Shown here piece by piece: positions 20,762 to 32,985 of a stretch of 64,000 nucleotides of DNA (positions are counted from its first letter, which is position 1; every line of letters starts with the position of its first letter). The notes under the pieces are model-generated. The model made no database searches. It saw only the letters and a list, made by a program, of their open reading frames with translations, and was not told the origin of the DNA. The DNA is from Chelatococcus sp. YT9 (GTDB lineage: Bacteria > Pseudomonadota > Alphaproteobacteria > Rhizobiales > Beijerinckiaceae). A program made the translations under genes and the position numbers. Location: the NCBI RefSeq assembly GCF_018398315.1, contig NZ_JAHBRW010000001.1, positions 1,670,001 to 1,734,000 of the forward strand. Reading direction: 5' to 3'.

Positions 20762-21304
20762 TCAGGCGGTTCTGCCGAAGCGGCGGGCGCGCCGGCGCAG
20801 ATGTGTGATACGGCGCCCAAGCTGGCCCTGAACGCCAACGCGAAACCGTACGGCGGCGATGGCTGCGTGGAGCGCCCGGCGCGCGGGCTCGGTCTGGCGG
20901 TGGGCCCAGGCGCGAATGTCCAGGAGATGCCGGTAAAGCCAGGCGAACCACCACAGTTCTAGCAGCTTTCCGCGGCAGAGCTCAAAGAGGTAGGCCGTGA
21001 CGCCGAGCCCGAGCATCTTCGCGGCGACAAGCAGACCAACGGCCAGGAACCAGTGCTCATTGGCGAGAAGCCAGAGGGCGAGAAGCTTGATCGGCAGCAG
21101 CAGGCTCGCGGGCACGATGAAAAGCGCGGCCACGGCCAGCGGGGGCAGGCGATCGATGAAGGCGGCTAACGTCCTCGTCCATTCCGCCCACGGCAGGAGA
21201 CCGACGAGCGCGGCCACGACGGGTGCGAGCCTGTCCCACAGCCAGGCTTCCACCAGGAAGAGCACAGCGAGAAGGAACCACAACGGCTTCAGCAAGCGGC
21301 GCAT
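20762..21304 (-). CDS. Small inner-membrane protein of unknown function
   Basis: A 180-residue protein with about three or four hydrophobic segments: LWFLLAVLFLVEAWLW near the N-terminus, AVAALFIVPASLLLPIKLLA near residues 55-80, and FLAVGLLVAAKMLGLGVTAY near 90-110, followed by a basic, Arg-rich cytoplasmic tail. I recognise no catalytic motif. The ATG at 21304 (MRRLLKPLW) is preferred over an upstream in-frame start at 21367 because it sits directly before the first membrane segment. It converges with xerC, 23 bases apart. Confidence 0.7.
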   Translation of the reverse strand: MRRLLKPLWFLLAVLFLVEAWLWDRLAPVVAALVGLLPWAEWTRTLAAFIDRLPPLAVAALFIVPASLLLPIKLLALWLLANEHWFLAVGLLVAAKMLGLGVTAYLFELCRGKLLELWWFAWLYRHLLDIRAWAHRQTEPARRALHAAIAAVRFRVGVQGQLGRRITHLRRRARRFGRTA

Positions 21305-21411
21305 CGATAATGTCCTCCAAGCATCGCCATCCGCTCGTGCCCGCCTTTCGTGGTGTTTGCAAGGCATTCCGACGGCTTCCGGGTGGCCGCCACAGCCGGC
21401 GGCTGAGCTTG

Positions 21412-21879
21412 TCAGCTCATGCCATAGAGGTCCTTGGCGCGCCGACGCATTTCATCGTGCGAAATATCCTCGATGCGGGTGGAGACCCACCAGATATGCC
21501 CGAAAGGATCCTTCAGCTTTCCGCCGCGATCGCCGTAAAACTGGTCTTCGACCGGCTTCAGTATAGTCGCTCCTGCGGCTTCCGCCTTGGCGACAGTAGC
21601 ATCCGCATCCTTGACGTAGATATGCAAGACGACCGGTGAACCGCCGATGGTTTCCGGGCTGAGCGCCCCGTACTCCGGAAATTCGTCGCAGAGCATTATG
21701 CTGCCCTGGCCGATGGCGAGTTCGGCATGGCCGATCTTGCCCGCTGGATCGGAGATCTTCAGCGTTTCCTTGGCGTCGAAGACCTGCCTGTAGAAGGCGA
21801 TGGCTTCGTTCCCGCGGCTGACGCAGATGTACGGCGTCGGGGCGCCGTTGTCCGGAATGGAGTTCACGCTTCCTGCCAT
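21412..21879 (-). CDS. VOC (glyoxalase/bleomycin-resistance, PhnB-like) family protein
   Basis: 155-residue VOC-fold protein resembling the PhnB group. Seen: TPYICVSRGNEAIAFYRQVFDAKE (first beta-alpha-beta-beta unit), GHAELAIGQGSIMLCDE, then VYVKDADATVAKAEAAGA-type second unit and DRGGKLKDPFGHIWWVSTRIED. Substrate unknown. The AGGAGG at 21889-21894 is nine bases from ATG 21879 but only about three from the in-frame ATG at 21885, so 21879 is chosen. Confidence 0.85.
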   Translation of the reverse strand: MAGSVNSIPDNGAPTPYICVSRGNEAIAFYRQVFDAKETLKISDPAGKIGHAELAIGQGSIMLCDEFPEYGALSPETIGGSPVVLHIYVKDADATVAKAEAAGATILKPVEDQFYGDRGGKLKDPFGHIWWVSTRIEDISHDEMRRRAKDLYGMS

Positions 21880-22046
21880 GACCATTCTCCTCCTATCGCA
21901 CACTATTGCGTGAGATGCCTGATGTTAGGGCAGAACGATACCCACCCCCATCTTGTTCTCTACGATATGCCGTGTAGCCTGCTAAGGGGCCAATTTGGGG
22001 GAACCGATCCCTGGGTTGGGCCCAGGACCCTTGAAGGAGAAAGACG

Positions 22047-22190
22047 ATGCGTTCACTGATCCTCGCCTTGACCCTCGCCGCCAGCGCGGCTTTTGCCCCT
22101 GCCGCTTTTGCGGATTGCGGCCCGAAGCATACCTCGTCGCTTGACACCCAGCAGTCGATCCAGGCTCCGTCGAGCACACAGACAGGCTGA
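22047..22190 (+). CDS. Small exported protein (47 residues)
   Basis: Short gene with a clear GAAGGAGA ribosome binding site eight bases before ATG 22047. The product begins with a typical Sec signal peptide: MRSLILALTLAASAAF followed by APAAFA, with a predicted cleavage after AFA. The mature part is only about 25 residues, Ser/Thr/Gln-rich with one Cys (DCGPKHTSSLDTQQSIQAPS). A strong terminator follows 46 bases later, supporting a real monocistronic unit. Function unknown. Confidence 0.65.
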   Translation: MRSLILALTLAASAAFAPAAFADCGPKHTSSLDTQQSIQAPSSTQTG

Positions 22191-22236
22191 CGCCGACTCT
22201 CACCGGCGCCACCACAGACGACCTCCAGAACGAATA

Positions 22237-22270
22237 GCAGCCGTCCTCTGCCGAGGCGGCTGCCTTTTTT
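22237..22270 (+). terminator. Strong terminator after the small exported protein gene
   Basis: Stem GCAGCCG/CGGCTGC extended internally by CCTC/GAGG around a TGCC loop, followed by CTTTTTT. Confidence 0.85.
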
Positions 22271-22579
22271 ATGGGCCTGACAATCTCGCGTAGACCCTCA
22301 CCCTGTCCCTCTCCCTCTGGGGAGTAGGAATGCCGAAGGTCTGGTGCCGTGGCCGGCCTGGAACGGTTCTTGACCTCTCCCGGCGGCAGAGGTCGCGCCG
22401 TAGGCGCGGGTGAGGGCACCCGCTTCAAAGGAATGATCAAAGCCCGTCCCAAACCTCCCCGGCGACCATCGTGCTGCCCGGGGAGAGGTCCGCGCGGACA
22501 ACAGATGCCTCGCCCACTCGGCGGCCGGAAATCCTCTCGTTGTCCCTTCCCCCTGACGGCATTTGCACAGCCTTGGTAT
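22271..22579. repeat. Intergenic stretch with degenerate CCCTCTCC/GGGGAGAGG palindromes
   Basis: About 310 bases without a gene. It contains pyrimidine-rich pieces (CCTCACCCTGTCCCTCTCCC near 22298) and purine-rich partners (GGGGAGAGG near 22480-22488, GGTGAGGGCACCCGC near 22408), consistent with a mosaic of decayed palindromic units like that between atpA and atpG. Confidence 0.5.
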
Positions 22580-22606
22580 AAAAAATCCCCGGCGCGAGGC
22601 CGGGGA
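22580..22606 (-). terminator. Terminator of the odh-lpd gene group
   Basis: Inverted repeat ATCCCCGG/CCGGGGAT with CGCGAGG-type loop, followed on the minus strand by a T run. It lies 28 bases past the lpd stop codon. Confidence 0.85.
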
Positions 22607-22634
22607 TCAACATCTCCAGTGAAGTCCGGCGCGT

Positions 22635-24041
22635 TTACATGTGAATAGCGCGCTTCTCCACGGCCAGAGCCGCTTCCTTCACCGCTTCCGAGCGGGTCGG
22701 GTGGGCATGGCACGTGCGGGCGAGATCTTCCGACGAGCCGCCGAATTCCATCAGCACGGCCACCTCGTGGATCATCTCGCCGGCCTCGGGGCCGATGATA
22801 TGGCAGCCGAGCACCCTGTCTGTCTTCGCGTCCGCCAGGAACTTCACGAAGCCGTCGGTGGTCTGGTTCACCTTGGCGCGGCCGTTGGCCGTGAAGGGGA
22901 ACTTGCCGACGTTATAGGCGATGCCGGCTTCCTTCAGTTCTTCCTCGGTGCGGCCGACGGAGGCGACTTCGGGGAAGGTGTAGACGACGCCGGGGATGAC
23001 CTCGTAGTTCACATGGCCCGCCTTGCCGGCGAGGATCTCGGCCACGGCGACGCCCTCGTCCTCGGCCTTGTGGGCGAGCATCGGGCCGGCAATGACATCG
23101 CCGATGGCATAGACGCCGGGAACCTTGGTGGCATAGTGGCCGTCCACGACGACGCGGCCGCGCTTGTCGAGCTCGACGCCGAGCTCAGCGAGGCCGAGGC
23201 CATCGGTGTACGGCGTACGTCCGATCGCCACGAGCACGATGTCGGCATCGAGCGTCTCCGCAGCACCCCCGGCGGCGGGCTCGACGGTGACCTTGGCGCC
23301 GCTTTTGCCCGTCTCGACCTTGGTGACCTTGCTCGACAGCTTGAAGGAGAAGCCCTGCTTGGACAGGATGCGCTGGAACTGCTTCGCGACCTCGCCATCC
23401 ATACCGGGCAGAATGCGGTCTAGATACTCCACCACCGTGACCTCGGCACCGAGGCGTTGCCAGACCGAGCCAAGCTCGAGGCCGATGACGCCGGCGCCCA
23501 CGACGATGAGCTTCTTGGGTGCCTTGGTGAGCTCGAGCGCGCCGGTCGAGGACACCACGACCTTCTCGTCGATGGTGACACCGGGAAGCTTGGCGACATC
23601 CGAGCCGGTCGCGATGACGATGGACTTCGTGGCGATCGTCTGCACCGAGCCGTCCTCGGCCTTCACAGAGACCGAACCGGCGGCCGGAATGCTGCCGGTT
23701 CCGAAGAAGACGTCGACCTTGTTCTTCTTGAGCAGGAATTCCACGCCCTTGACGTTGCCGTCGACGCCTTCCTGCTTGAAGGCCTGCAGCTGCGCGATGT
23801 CGATCTTCGGCGCCGATACCCCGATGCCCATTTTGGCAAAGGCGTGTGAAGCCTCGTGGAATTTCTCCGAGGCGTAGAGCAGCGCCTTGGACGGGATGCA
23901 GCCGACGTTCAGGCAGGTGCCGCCATGGGTCTTGCGCTTCTCGACGACGGCCGTCTTCAGGCCGAGCTGGGCGGCCCGGATGGCGCAGACATAGCCGCCC
24001 GGTCCAGTACCGATGACGACAAGATCGTAAGCGTCAGCCAT
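22635..24041 (-). CDS. lpdA: Dihydrolipoyl dehydrogenase (E3)
   Basis: Flavoprotein (468 residues) that reoxidises lipoamide in 2-oxo acid dehydrogenase complexes, passing electrons to NAD+. Seen: FAD-binding [20 protein letters not shown], the redox disulfide [13 protein letters not shown], the NAD-binding [15 protein letters not shown], and the C-terminal catalytic His-Glu segment [16 protein letters not shown] 24041 gives the family N-terminus [11 protein letters not shown]; the open frame continues upstream without similarity. Last gene of the odhA-odhB-SDR-lpd group. Confidence 0.97.
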   Translation of the reverse strand: MADAYDLVVIGTGPGGYVCAIRAAQLGLKTAVVEKRKTHGGTCLNVGCIPSKALLYASEKFHEASHAFAKMGIGVSAPKIDIAQLQAFKQEGVDGNVKGVEFLLKKNKVDVFFGTGSIPAAGSVSVKAEDGSVQTIATKSIVIATGSDVAKLPGVTIDEKVVVSSTGALELTKAPKKLIVVGAGVIGLELGSVWQRLGAEVTVVEYLDRILPGMDGEVAKQFQRILSKQGFSFKLSSKVTKVETGKSGAKVTVEPAAGGAAETLDADIVLVAIGRTPYTDGLGLAELGVELDKRGRVVVDGHYATKVPGVYAIGDVIAGPMLAHKAEDEGVAVAEILAGKAGHVNYEVIPGVVYTFPEVASVGRTEEELKEAGIAYNVGKFPFTANGRAKVNQTTDGFVKFLADAKTDRVLGCHIIGPEAGEMIHEVAVLMEFGGSSEDLARTCHAHPTRSEAVKEAALAVEKRAIHM

Positions 24042-24070
24042 TTCGTGTTCTTTCCTTCTTACAAACTGCT

Positions 24071-24814
24071 TCAGCGGCCGCCCGATACATCGATCGTCGT
24101 GCCGGTCACATAGCTGGCCTTGTCGGAGATGAGCCACAGGATCGCGTCCGCGACCTCGTCAGCACTGCCCTCGCGGCCCATGGGAAGCATGCTGCGCATC
24201 CGCGCGACGCGGCCGGGATCGCCTCCACTCGCATGGATATCCGTGTCGATGATGCCTGGTCGGACGCCAGAAACGCGGATGCCCTGATCGGCGACCTCGA
24301 GGGCGAGCCCGCGGGTGAAGCTGTCTATGGCGCCCTTCGCGGCGGCGTAGTCGATGTATTGGTTTGGGCCGCCCAAGGCTGCCGCGCGCGAGGACACATT
24401 GACGATCACGCCGCCCCGGCCGCCGAAGCGGGTGGACATGCGCCGCACGGCCTCGCGAGCGGCGACGAGGCTGCCCACGACGTTCACCATCATCATGCGT
24501 GTGATGCGCTCGACCGACATGTCAACGAGCGGCGCCGCGCGATCGACGATGCCGGCGTTGTTGATCAGCCCCGCGAGTGGCCCGAGCTTGTCAGCCTCGG
24601 TGAACAGATGGATGACGTCGGCTTCACTGGCAACGTCACCCTTGACCGCAACGGCCGTGCCGCCAGCCGCTGTGATGAGCTCCACGACGCTCTCGGCAGC
24701 CGCGGCGTCGGACACGTAGTTCACGACCACGCGGTATCCCGCGGCCGCGGCCTTGAGCGCGGTGGCGCGGCCGATGCCCCTGCCACCGCCTGTGATCACC
24801 AGAACGCCATCCAT
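24071..24814 (-). CDS. SDR family NAD(P)-dependent oxidoreductase
   Basis: Short-chain dehydrogenase/reductase (247 residues). Seen: cofactor motif [14 protein letters not shown], a Ser in VNVSSRAA, and active-site Tyr/Lys in [10 protein letters not shown], then [13 protein letters not shown]. The substrate is unknown. Its fixed place between odhB and lpd in Rhizobiales is notable, but I know of no established role in the 2-oxoglutarate dehydrogenase complex. Confidence 0.9.
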   Translation of the reverse strand: MDGVLVITGGGRGIGRATALKAAAAGYRVVVNYVSDAAAAESVVELITAAGGTAVAVKGDVASEADVIHLFTEADKLGPLAGLINNAGIVDRAAPLVDMSVERITRMMMVNVVGSLVAAREAVRRMSTRFGGRGGVIVNVSSRAAALGGPNQYIDYAAAKGAIDSFTRGLALEVADQGIRVSGVRPGIIDTDIHASGGDPGRVARMRSMLPMGREGSADEVADAILWLISDKASYVTGTTIDVSGGR

Positions 24815-24912
24815 CGCACCAGCCTTTCCTTCAGAACCTCACCGCGAGTCCCGGTTCTGGATCGAAGCGGTGGTCCCGAGCGACCAGCGCCCAAGCGACT
24901 ATAGAGTCGGGA

Positions 24913-26154
24913 TCAGAGGTCCAGCACGAGACGTGTCGGATCCTCGAGGTTTTCCTTGATGCGGACCAGGAACGTGACCGCTTCCTTGCCGTCGATGAGA
25001 CGGTGGTCATAGGACACCGCGAGATACATCATCGGCCGCGCGACGATCTGGCCGTTCTTCACCACAGGCCGCTGCTCGATGCGGTGCATGCCGAGGATCG
25101 CAGACTGCGGCGCGTTGAGGATCGGCGTGGAGAGGAGCGAGCCGTAGACGCCGCCGTTGGAGATCGTGAAGGTTCCGCCCTGCATTTCCTCGATGGTCAG
25201 CTTGCCCTCACGCGCGCGCTTTCCGAACTCGGCAATCTGCTTCTCGATGCCGGCGATCGACAGCTGGTCAGCATCGCGGACCACCGGGACGACGAGACCC
25301 TTGTCCGTGCCGACGGCCACACCGATGTGATAGTAGTTCTTATAGATGATGTCCGTGCCGTCGATCTCGGCATTCACGGCCGGCACGTCCTTCAGCGCCT
25401 GCACGCAGGCCTTCACGAAGAAGCCCATGAAGCCGAGCTTCACGCCGTGCTTCTTCTCGAACACGTCCTTGTACTGGTTGCGCAGGTCCATGACGCCGGA
25501 CATGTCGACGTCGTTGAACGTCGTCAGCATGGCGGCGGCGGACTGGGCTTCCTTGAGGCGGCGCGCGATGGTCTGGCGCAGCTTGGTCATGCGGACGCGT
25601 TCTTCACGCGAGGCATCGTCTGGGGCCGAGGGTGCGCGCAGTTGCACGGGCTGAGCCGGCTGGGTCGCCGCGCCGGTGGAGAGCGCGCCGAGAATGTCGC
25701 CCTTGGTCACGCGGCCATCCTTGCCGGTGCCCGCGACCTTCGCGGGATCAAGGCCGGTTTCGGCGGCGATGCGGCCGACGGCAGGGCCGTTGTCTCCCTT
25801 GGCGGCGGCGGGGGCCGCTGCTGGAGCAGGAGAAGGAGCTGAAGCCGGCTTCGCTGCGGGCGCATCGGCCGGGGCTGCCTTGGCCGGGGCTGCCTTGGCG
25901 GGAGCAGCACCTGCGCCGCCTTCGGTGACGGAGCCGAGCAGGGCGCCAACCTCGACAGTGTCGCCTTCCTTGGCCGTGATCTCTGCCAGAACGCCGGCGG
26001 CCGGAGCGTTCACTTCCAGCGTAACCTTGTCGGTTTCCAATTCCACGAGCGGCTCATCGGCCTTGACGGCCTCGCCCTGTTTCTTGAACCACCGGCCGAT
26101 GGTGGCCTCCGTCACGGATTCGCCGAGTGTCGGCACACGGATTTCGGTCGCCAT
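24913..26154 (-). CDS. sucB: 2-oxoglutarate dehydrogenase E2, dihydrolipoyl succinyltransferase
   Basis: E2 core enzyme (413 residues) transferring succinyl groups to CoA. Domains: one lipoyl domain (1-77) with the lipoylated Lys in [11 protein letters not shown]; an Ala/Pro-rich linker with KAAPAKAAP repeats (about 83-118); a peripheral subunit-binding domain ([21 protein letters not shown], about 124-160); and the catalytic domain ending with [15 protein letters not shown]. Full length. Located 91 bases after odhA in the same direction. Confidence 0.97.
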   Translation of the reverse strand: MATEIRVPTLGESVTEATIGRWFKKQGEAVKADEPLVELETDKVTLEVNAPAAGVLAEITAKEGDTVEVGALLGSVTEGGAGAAPAKAAPAKAAPADAPAAKPASAPSPAPAAAPAAAKGDNGPAVGRIAAETGLDPAKVAGTGKDGRVTKGDILGALSTGAATQPAQPVQLRAPSAPDDASREERVRMTKLRQTIARRLKEAQSAAAMLTTFNDVDMSGVMDLRNQYKDVFEKKHGVKLGFMGFFVKACVQALKDVPAVNAEIDGTDIIYKNYYHIGVAVGTDKGLVVPVVRDADQLSIAGIEKQIAEFGKRAREGKLTIEEMQGGTFTISNGGVYGSLLSTPILNAPQSAILGMHRIEQRPVVKNGQIVARPMMYLAVSYDHRLIDGKEAVTFLVRIKENLEDPTRLVLDL

Positions 26155-26245
26155 GATGTTCGCTTCTTACTGTCTGCCGGCCGGGCCGGATGGATGACGA
26201 TCTAAGGCCTTGCGGCCAGTTTGGTTGGCGGGACGATGGCTTCCC

Positions 26246-29206
26246 TCAGGAAGCCAACGCCTCGTCGAGGAAAGCTTGCAGCTGTGCGAGATGCTTCGAC
26301 ATCTGGCCGACAGCTGTTGAAGCCGAGGCGGGACGGCCGACATACCGCGGACGCTTTGCCTTGAGTCCGGAATGGTCGAGGACCCATTCGAGATAGGGCT
26401 CGACGAAGTTCCACGAACCCATGTTCTTGGGTTCTTCCTGGCACCACACCACCTCTGCATTGCGGAAGCGGGAGAGGATGCCGGCAAGCGTCTTCGCCGG
26501 GAACGGATAGAGCTGCTCGACGCGCAGGAAAAAGATGTCGTCGATGCCGCGCTTCTCGCGCTCCTCATAGAGGTCGTAGTAGACCTTGCCGGAGCACATC
26601 ACGACCCGGCGGATCTTCTCGTCCTTGACGAGCTTGATCTTCTCCTTCGGCAGACGCTCGGCGTCGTCTCGGAGAATACGGTGGAAGCTCGTGCCCTCGG
26701 CCAGCTCGTCCAGCGTCGAGACGCAGCGCTTGTGGCGCAGCAGCGACTTCGGCGTCATCAGGATGAGCGGCTTGCGGAACTCGCGCTTCAGCTGCCGGCG
26801 CAGGATATGGAAATAGTTCGCCGGGGTCGTGCAGTTCGCGACCTGCATGTTGTCCTCGGCACAGAGCTGCAGATAGCGCTCCAGGCGGGCGGAGGAATGC
26901 TCCGGCCCCTGGCCTTCGTAGCCATGCGGCAGCAGCATCACCAGGCCGGACATCCTGAGCCACTTGCGCTCGCCCGAGGAGATGAACTGGTCGACGACGA
27001 CCTGGGCGCCGTTGGCGAAGTCGCCGAACTGCGCCTCCCACAGGGTGAGCGCATTCGGCTCAGCCAGCGTGTAGCCATATTCAAAGCCAAGCACGGCCTC
27101 TTCCGAAAGCATCGAATTGATGACCTCGTAGCGCGCCTGGTTCTCGTCGAGGTTGTTGAGGGGCGTGTAACGATCCTCGTTTTCCTGGTCGAGCAAGACT
27201 GAATGGCGCTGGCTGAAGGTGCCCCGCTCGACATCCTGGCCCGACAGGCGAACCGGATGGCCTTCGAGCAGAAGCGAGCCGAAGGCAAGCGCCTCGCCCG
27301 TCGCCCAATCAATACCTTGGCCTTCCTCGATCGTCTTGCGGCGGTTGTCGAGGAAGCGCTGGATCGTACGGTGCAGATGGAAGCCTTCCGGCACCTTCGT
27401 CAGACGCTCGCCCATGGTCTTGAGCGTCGCTTCCGGCAGGCCTGTCGCACCGCGGCGCGGATCATCGGCATCCTCGCGGACAGCCTTGAGGCCCGACCAG
27501 CGGCCATCCAGCCAGTCAGCCTTGTTGGGCTTGTAGGTCTGCGCCGCTTCGAACTCGCCCTCGAGCTTCGCGCGCCACGCGGCCTTCGCTTCCTCAACCT
27601 CGCTCTCGGCCAGCACACCCTCGGCCACGAGCTTCTTGCCGTAGATCTCCAGCGATGTCGGGTGCTGGCGGATCTTCTTGTACATGATCGGCTGGGTGAA
27701 TGCCGGCTCGTCGCCCTCGTTGTGGCCGAAGCGGCGGTAGCAGAACATGTCGATGACGACGGGCTTGTGGAACTTCTGACGGAACTCGATCGCGATCTTC
27801 GCGGCGAAGGTCACGGCTTCCGGGTCGTCGCCATTCACGTGGAACACCGGCGCCTCGACCATCTTGGCGAGATCCGACGGGTAAGGCGAGGTGCGCGCGT
27901 AGCGCGGATTGGTCGTGAAGCCGATCTGGTTGTTGATGATGAAATGGAGCGAGCCACCGGTGCGGTGCCCCTTCAGGCCGGACAGACCGAGGCATTCCGC
28001 CACGACGCCCTGGCCGGCGAAGGCCGCGTCGCCATGAATGAGCAGCGGCAGCACCTTGGAACGCTCGACTGTGTCGCCGAGCTGGTCCTGCTTGGCGCGG
28101 ACCTTGCCGAGCACGACAGGGTCGACGATCTCGAGATGCGAGGGGTTGGCGGCGAGCGAAAGGTGGACGCGGTTGCCGTCGAACTCGCGATCCGACGAGG
28201 CGCCGAGATGGTACTTCACGTCACCGGAGCCTTCCACGTCGTCGGGCGCGAAGGAGCCGCCCTTGAACTCGTGGAAGATCGCGCGATGCGGCTTGCCCAT
28301 TACCTGCGCGAGCACGTTCAGGCGGCCGCGGTGGGCCATGCCGAGCGCGATATCACGAACGCCCAGAGCGCCGCCGCGCTTGATGATCTGCTCGAGCGCC
28401 GGAATCATTGACTCGCTGCCATCGAGGCCGAAGCGCTTCGTTCCCGTATACTTGACGTCGAGGAACTTCTCGAAACCTTCCGCCTCGACGAGCTTGTTGA
28501 AGATCGCGCGCTTGCCCTCACGGGTGAAGCTGATCTCCTTGTCGGGCCCTTCGATGCGCTCCTGGATCCAGGCCTTTTCGGTCGGATCCGAGATATGCAT
28601 GAACTCGACGCCCAGCGTCTGGCAATAGGTGCGTCGCAGGATCTCCAGCATCTGGTTGATGGTGGCGAACTCAAGCCCGAGCACATTGTCGATGAAGATC
28701 TTGCGATCGTAGTCCTGCGGTCCGAAGCCGTAGGTCGCGGGATGCAGTTCCTCGTGATCGCCGCGCGCTTCCAGCGCGAGCGGATCGAGGTCGGCATGCA
28801 GATGGCCACGCATGCGGTAGGCGCGGATCATCATGATGGCGCGAACGCTGTCGCGAGCCGCCTGCTCAACCTCGGCCTGGCTGAGCTCGACGCCCTTGGC
28901 CTGGGCCTTGCCCTTGATCTTGTCGCCGATCGCCTTTTCGACGCCAACCCAGTTGCCGTCCAGGGCGGAAACGAGTTCGCCATTGGCGACGATCGGCCAG
29001 TTCGGCCGCTTCCAGGATGCGCCGCGCGCGTTCTCGACGATCGTCCCCGCCTCGTCCTTCAGCCCGGCAAAGAACGTCTGCCACTGCTCGTCGACGGAGG
29101 ACGGGTTCTGCTGGTAGCGGGCGTAGAGCTCCTCCAGATAGGCGGCATTGCCGCCATAGAGGAAGGAAGTTTGAGCAAAGATGTCGTTCACGTCCTGGCG
29201 TGCCAT
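26246..29206 (-). CDS. sucA: 2-oxoglutarate dehydrogenase E1 component
   Basis: Thiamine-diphosphate-dependent decarboxylase of the TCA cycle (986 residues). Seen: N-terminal FLYGGNAAYLEELYARY, the active-site region GMAHRGRLNVLAQVMGKP, the ThDP-binding GDAAFAGQGVVAE with HFIINNQIGFTT, and C-terminal PHGYEGQGPEHSSARLERYLQ. The frame is open to 29263, but ATG 29206 (MARQDVNDIF) matches the family N-terminus; 29215 is an alternative. Confidence 0.97.
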   Translation of the reverse strand: MARQDVNDIFAQTSFLYGGNAAYLEELYARYQQNPSSVDEQWQTFFAGLKDEAGTIVENARGASWKRPNWPIVANGELVSALDGNWVGVEKAIGDKIKGKAQAKGVELSQAEVEQAARDSVRAIMMIRAYRMRGHLHADLDPLALEARGDHEELHPATYGFGPQDYDRKIFIDNVLGLEFATINQMLEILRRTYCQTLGVEFMHISDPTEKAWIQERIEGPDKEISFTREGKRAIFNKLVEAEGFEKFLDVKYTGTKRFGLDGSESMIPALEQIIKRGGALGVRDIALGMAHRGRLNVLAQVMGKPHRAIFHEFKGGSFAPDDVEGSGDVKYHLGASSDREFDGNRVHLSLAANPSHLEIVDPVVLGKVRAKQDQLGDTVERSKVLPLLIHGDAAFAGQGVVAECLGLSGLKGHRTGGSLHFIINNQIGFTTNPRYARTSPYPSDLAKMVEAPVFHVNGDDPEAVTFAAKIAIEFRQKFHKPVVIDMFCYRRFGHNEGDEPAFTQPIMYKKIRQHPTSLEIYGKKLVAEGVLAESEVEEAKAAWRAKLEGEFEAAQTYKPNKADWLDGRWSGLKAVREDADDPRRGATGLPEATLKTMGERLTKVPEGFHLHRTIQRFLDNRRKTIEEGQGIDWATGEALAFGSLLLEGHPVRLSGQDVERGTFSQRHSVLLDQENEDRYTPLNNLDENQARYEVINSMLSEEAVLGFEYGYTLAEPNALTLWEAQFGDFANGAQVVVDQFISSGERKWLRMSGLVMLLPHGYEGQGPEHSSARLERYLQLCAEDNMQVANCTTPANYFHILRRQLKREFRKPLILMTPKSLLRHKRCVSTLDELAEGTSFHRILRDDAERLPKEKIKLVKDEKIRRVVMCSGKVYYDLYEEREKRGIDDIFFLRVEQLYPFPAKTLAGILSRFRNAEVVWCQEEPKNMGSWNFVEPYLEWVLDHSGLKAKRPRYVGRPASASTAVGQMSKHLAQLQAFLDEALAS

Positions 29207-29515
29207 CGTCTTCATCCTGGCCGGGACCTCTGCAGCACACGCAAGGTGGCGCTGCGAAGGCATATGCGCGGCCGTTGAAGGCCGGCTTCTCCCGCCGCAA
29301 CCCGGTTTCGCGGCGAGAGGGACCGCCTGGGGCGTTCCGTTTCCATGAAATTGGATCTCTTGGATCCCCGCCGATCATATGGCGATCGAACCGCAATATT
29401 CCCAGAAGGTTTCCAGACCCTTTCCTCTTCGACCCTCAGGTGAGGATCCGCAACTTCAAGACAAGACAGATGTAAACCTGGCCCGGCGCGAACCGGACCA
29501 GGCGAAAAGCTGTCT
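29207..29515. other. Spacer between sucD and odhA
   Basis: 309 bases without a gene inside an otherwise collinear TCA gene group. It holds an imperfect hairpin at 29477-29502 (CCTGGCCCGG/CCGGACCAGG) just after sucD that may attenuate readthrough, and presumably the odhA promoter. Confidence 0.5.
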
Positions 29516-30399
<884 letters not shown>

Positions 30400-30400
<1 letters not shown>

Positions 30401-31599
30401 CAGCGGGTCCCCTTCACGGCCGCGACGATCTTCTGCGCCGCGTCATCGAGATCGTCGGCCGGGATGACGTTCAGGCCGGATTCGCGAATGATGGTCTTGC
30501 CTTCCTCGACATTGGTGCCTTCGAGGCGCACGACCAGCGGCACTTGCAGGCCGACCGCCTTCACCGCGGCGATGACGCCGCGGGCAATGACGTCGCATTT
30601 CATGATGCCGCCGAAGATATTGACGAGGATGCCCTTCACGTTGGGATCCGAGGTGATGATCTTGAAGGCGGCCGTGACCTTCTCCTCCGAGGCGCCGCCG
30701 CCGACATCGAGGAAGTTCGCGGGCTCTTCGCCGTAGAGCTTGATGATGTCGAGGGTCGCCATGGCGAGGCCCGCCCCGTTGACCATGCAGCCGATCGTGC
30801 CGTCGAGCGCGATATAGGCGAGGTCGTACTTGGAGGCCTCGATTTCCTTCTCGTCCTCTTCCGTCACGTCACGCAGGGCGACGACGTCGGGGTGACGGTA
30901 GAGCGCGTTGGAATCGAAGGAGACCTTGGCGTCGAGGCACTTGAGATGGCCGTCCTTGGTGACGATCAGCGGGTTGATCTCCAGCATCGCCATGTCCTTG
31001 GCGATAAAGGCGGCGTAGAGCTGGTTGATGAGCTGGCCGGCCTGCTTGGCGAGGTCGCCGGTGAGGCCGAGCGCCTGGGCGACCGTGCGGCCGTGGTGCG
31101 GCATTACGCCGGTCGCAGGATCAACCGAGAAGGTGTGGATCTTCTCGGGCGTCTTGTGCGCGACTTCCTCGATGTCCATGCCGCCTTCGGTCGAGACCAC
31201 GAAAGCGACGCGGCCTGTGGCACGATCGACAAGGGCCGAGAGATAGAACTCGCTCTCGATGTCGGAGCCGTCCTCAATATAGATGCGGTTCACCTGCTTG
31301 CCGGCAGGCCCCGTCTGAATCGTGACGAGGGTCTTGCCGAGCATCTGGCCGACGAAGGTCTTGACCTCGTCGACAGACTTGGCGAGGCGGACGCCCCCCT
31401 TCTCGCCGGCCTCAGGCTCCTTGAACTTGCCCTTGCCGCGGCCGCCGGCGTGGATCTGGCTTTTCACCACCCACAGCGGGCCGCCAAGCTCCTTGGCGGC
31501 GGCTTCGGCCTCATCGACCGAAAAAACGGCCCGACCGGCCGAAACGGGGGCGCCGAATTCCTTGAGAATGGCCTTGCCCTGGTACTCGTGAATATTCAT
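30400..31599 (-). CDS. sucC: Succinyl-CoA ligase (ADP-forming) beta subunit
   Basis: Beta subunit (399 residues) with an ATP-grasp domain. Seen: [46 protein letters not shown] with metal-binding residues, and [20 protein letters not shown] near the C-terminus. Follows mdh in the same orientation with a 141-base gap. Confidence 0.97.
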
Positions 31600-31740
31600 C
31601 CGTTTAGCCTTTCAGCTGCGGAACTGGCCGTTGTCCGGCAGAGGCCGGATACATCCGGCGCTCTCGATGAAGACAGAAGCGGGCCACAATAAGGTGTGCC
31701 GATAACCGCTGTTTCGGAGCACCTCTTGCGGCCGCACTTA

Positions 31741-32787
<1,047 letters not shown>

Positions 32788-32985
32788 TCAAGGTTGTGAC
32801 AGCCACATTGGCAGGCTGCGCGAGGGCGTAATGCCGCCGCTGGGAAAGCGGGCAGGGCAAAGCATGAAATTGTTTCACTTGCAGATACTTACGCGATTCA
32901 GCGATGAGTTTCCTGCCGCTCTGATCGTTGTACTTCGGGCTGGTAACAGAAATTGAAAATTGTAACTTTTTGGCTTGCTCGGCCC

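Noticed and set aside
26372-28411. Long plus-strand frames opposite odhA
   Set aside because: Same shadow effect; the minus-strand E1 gene is full length with all motifs.
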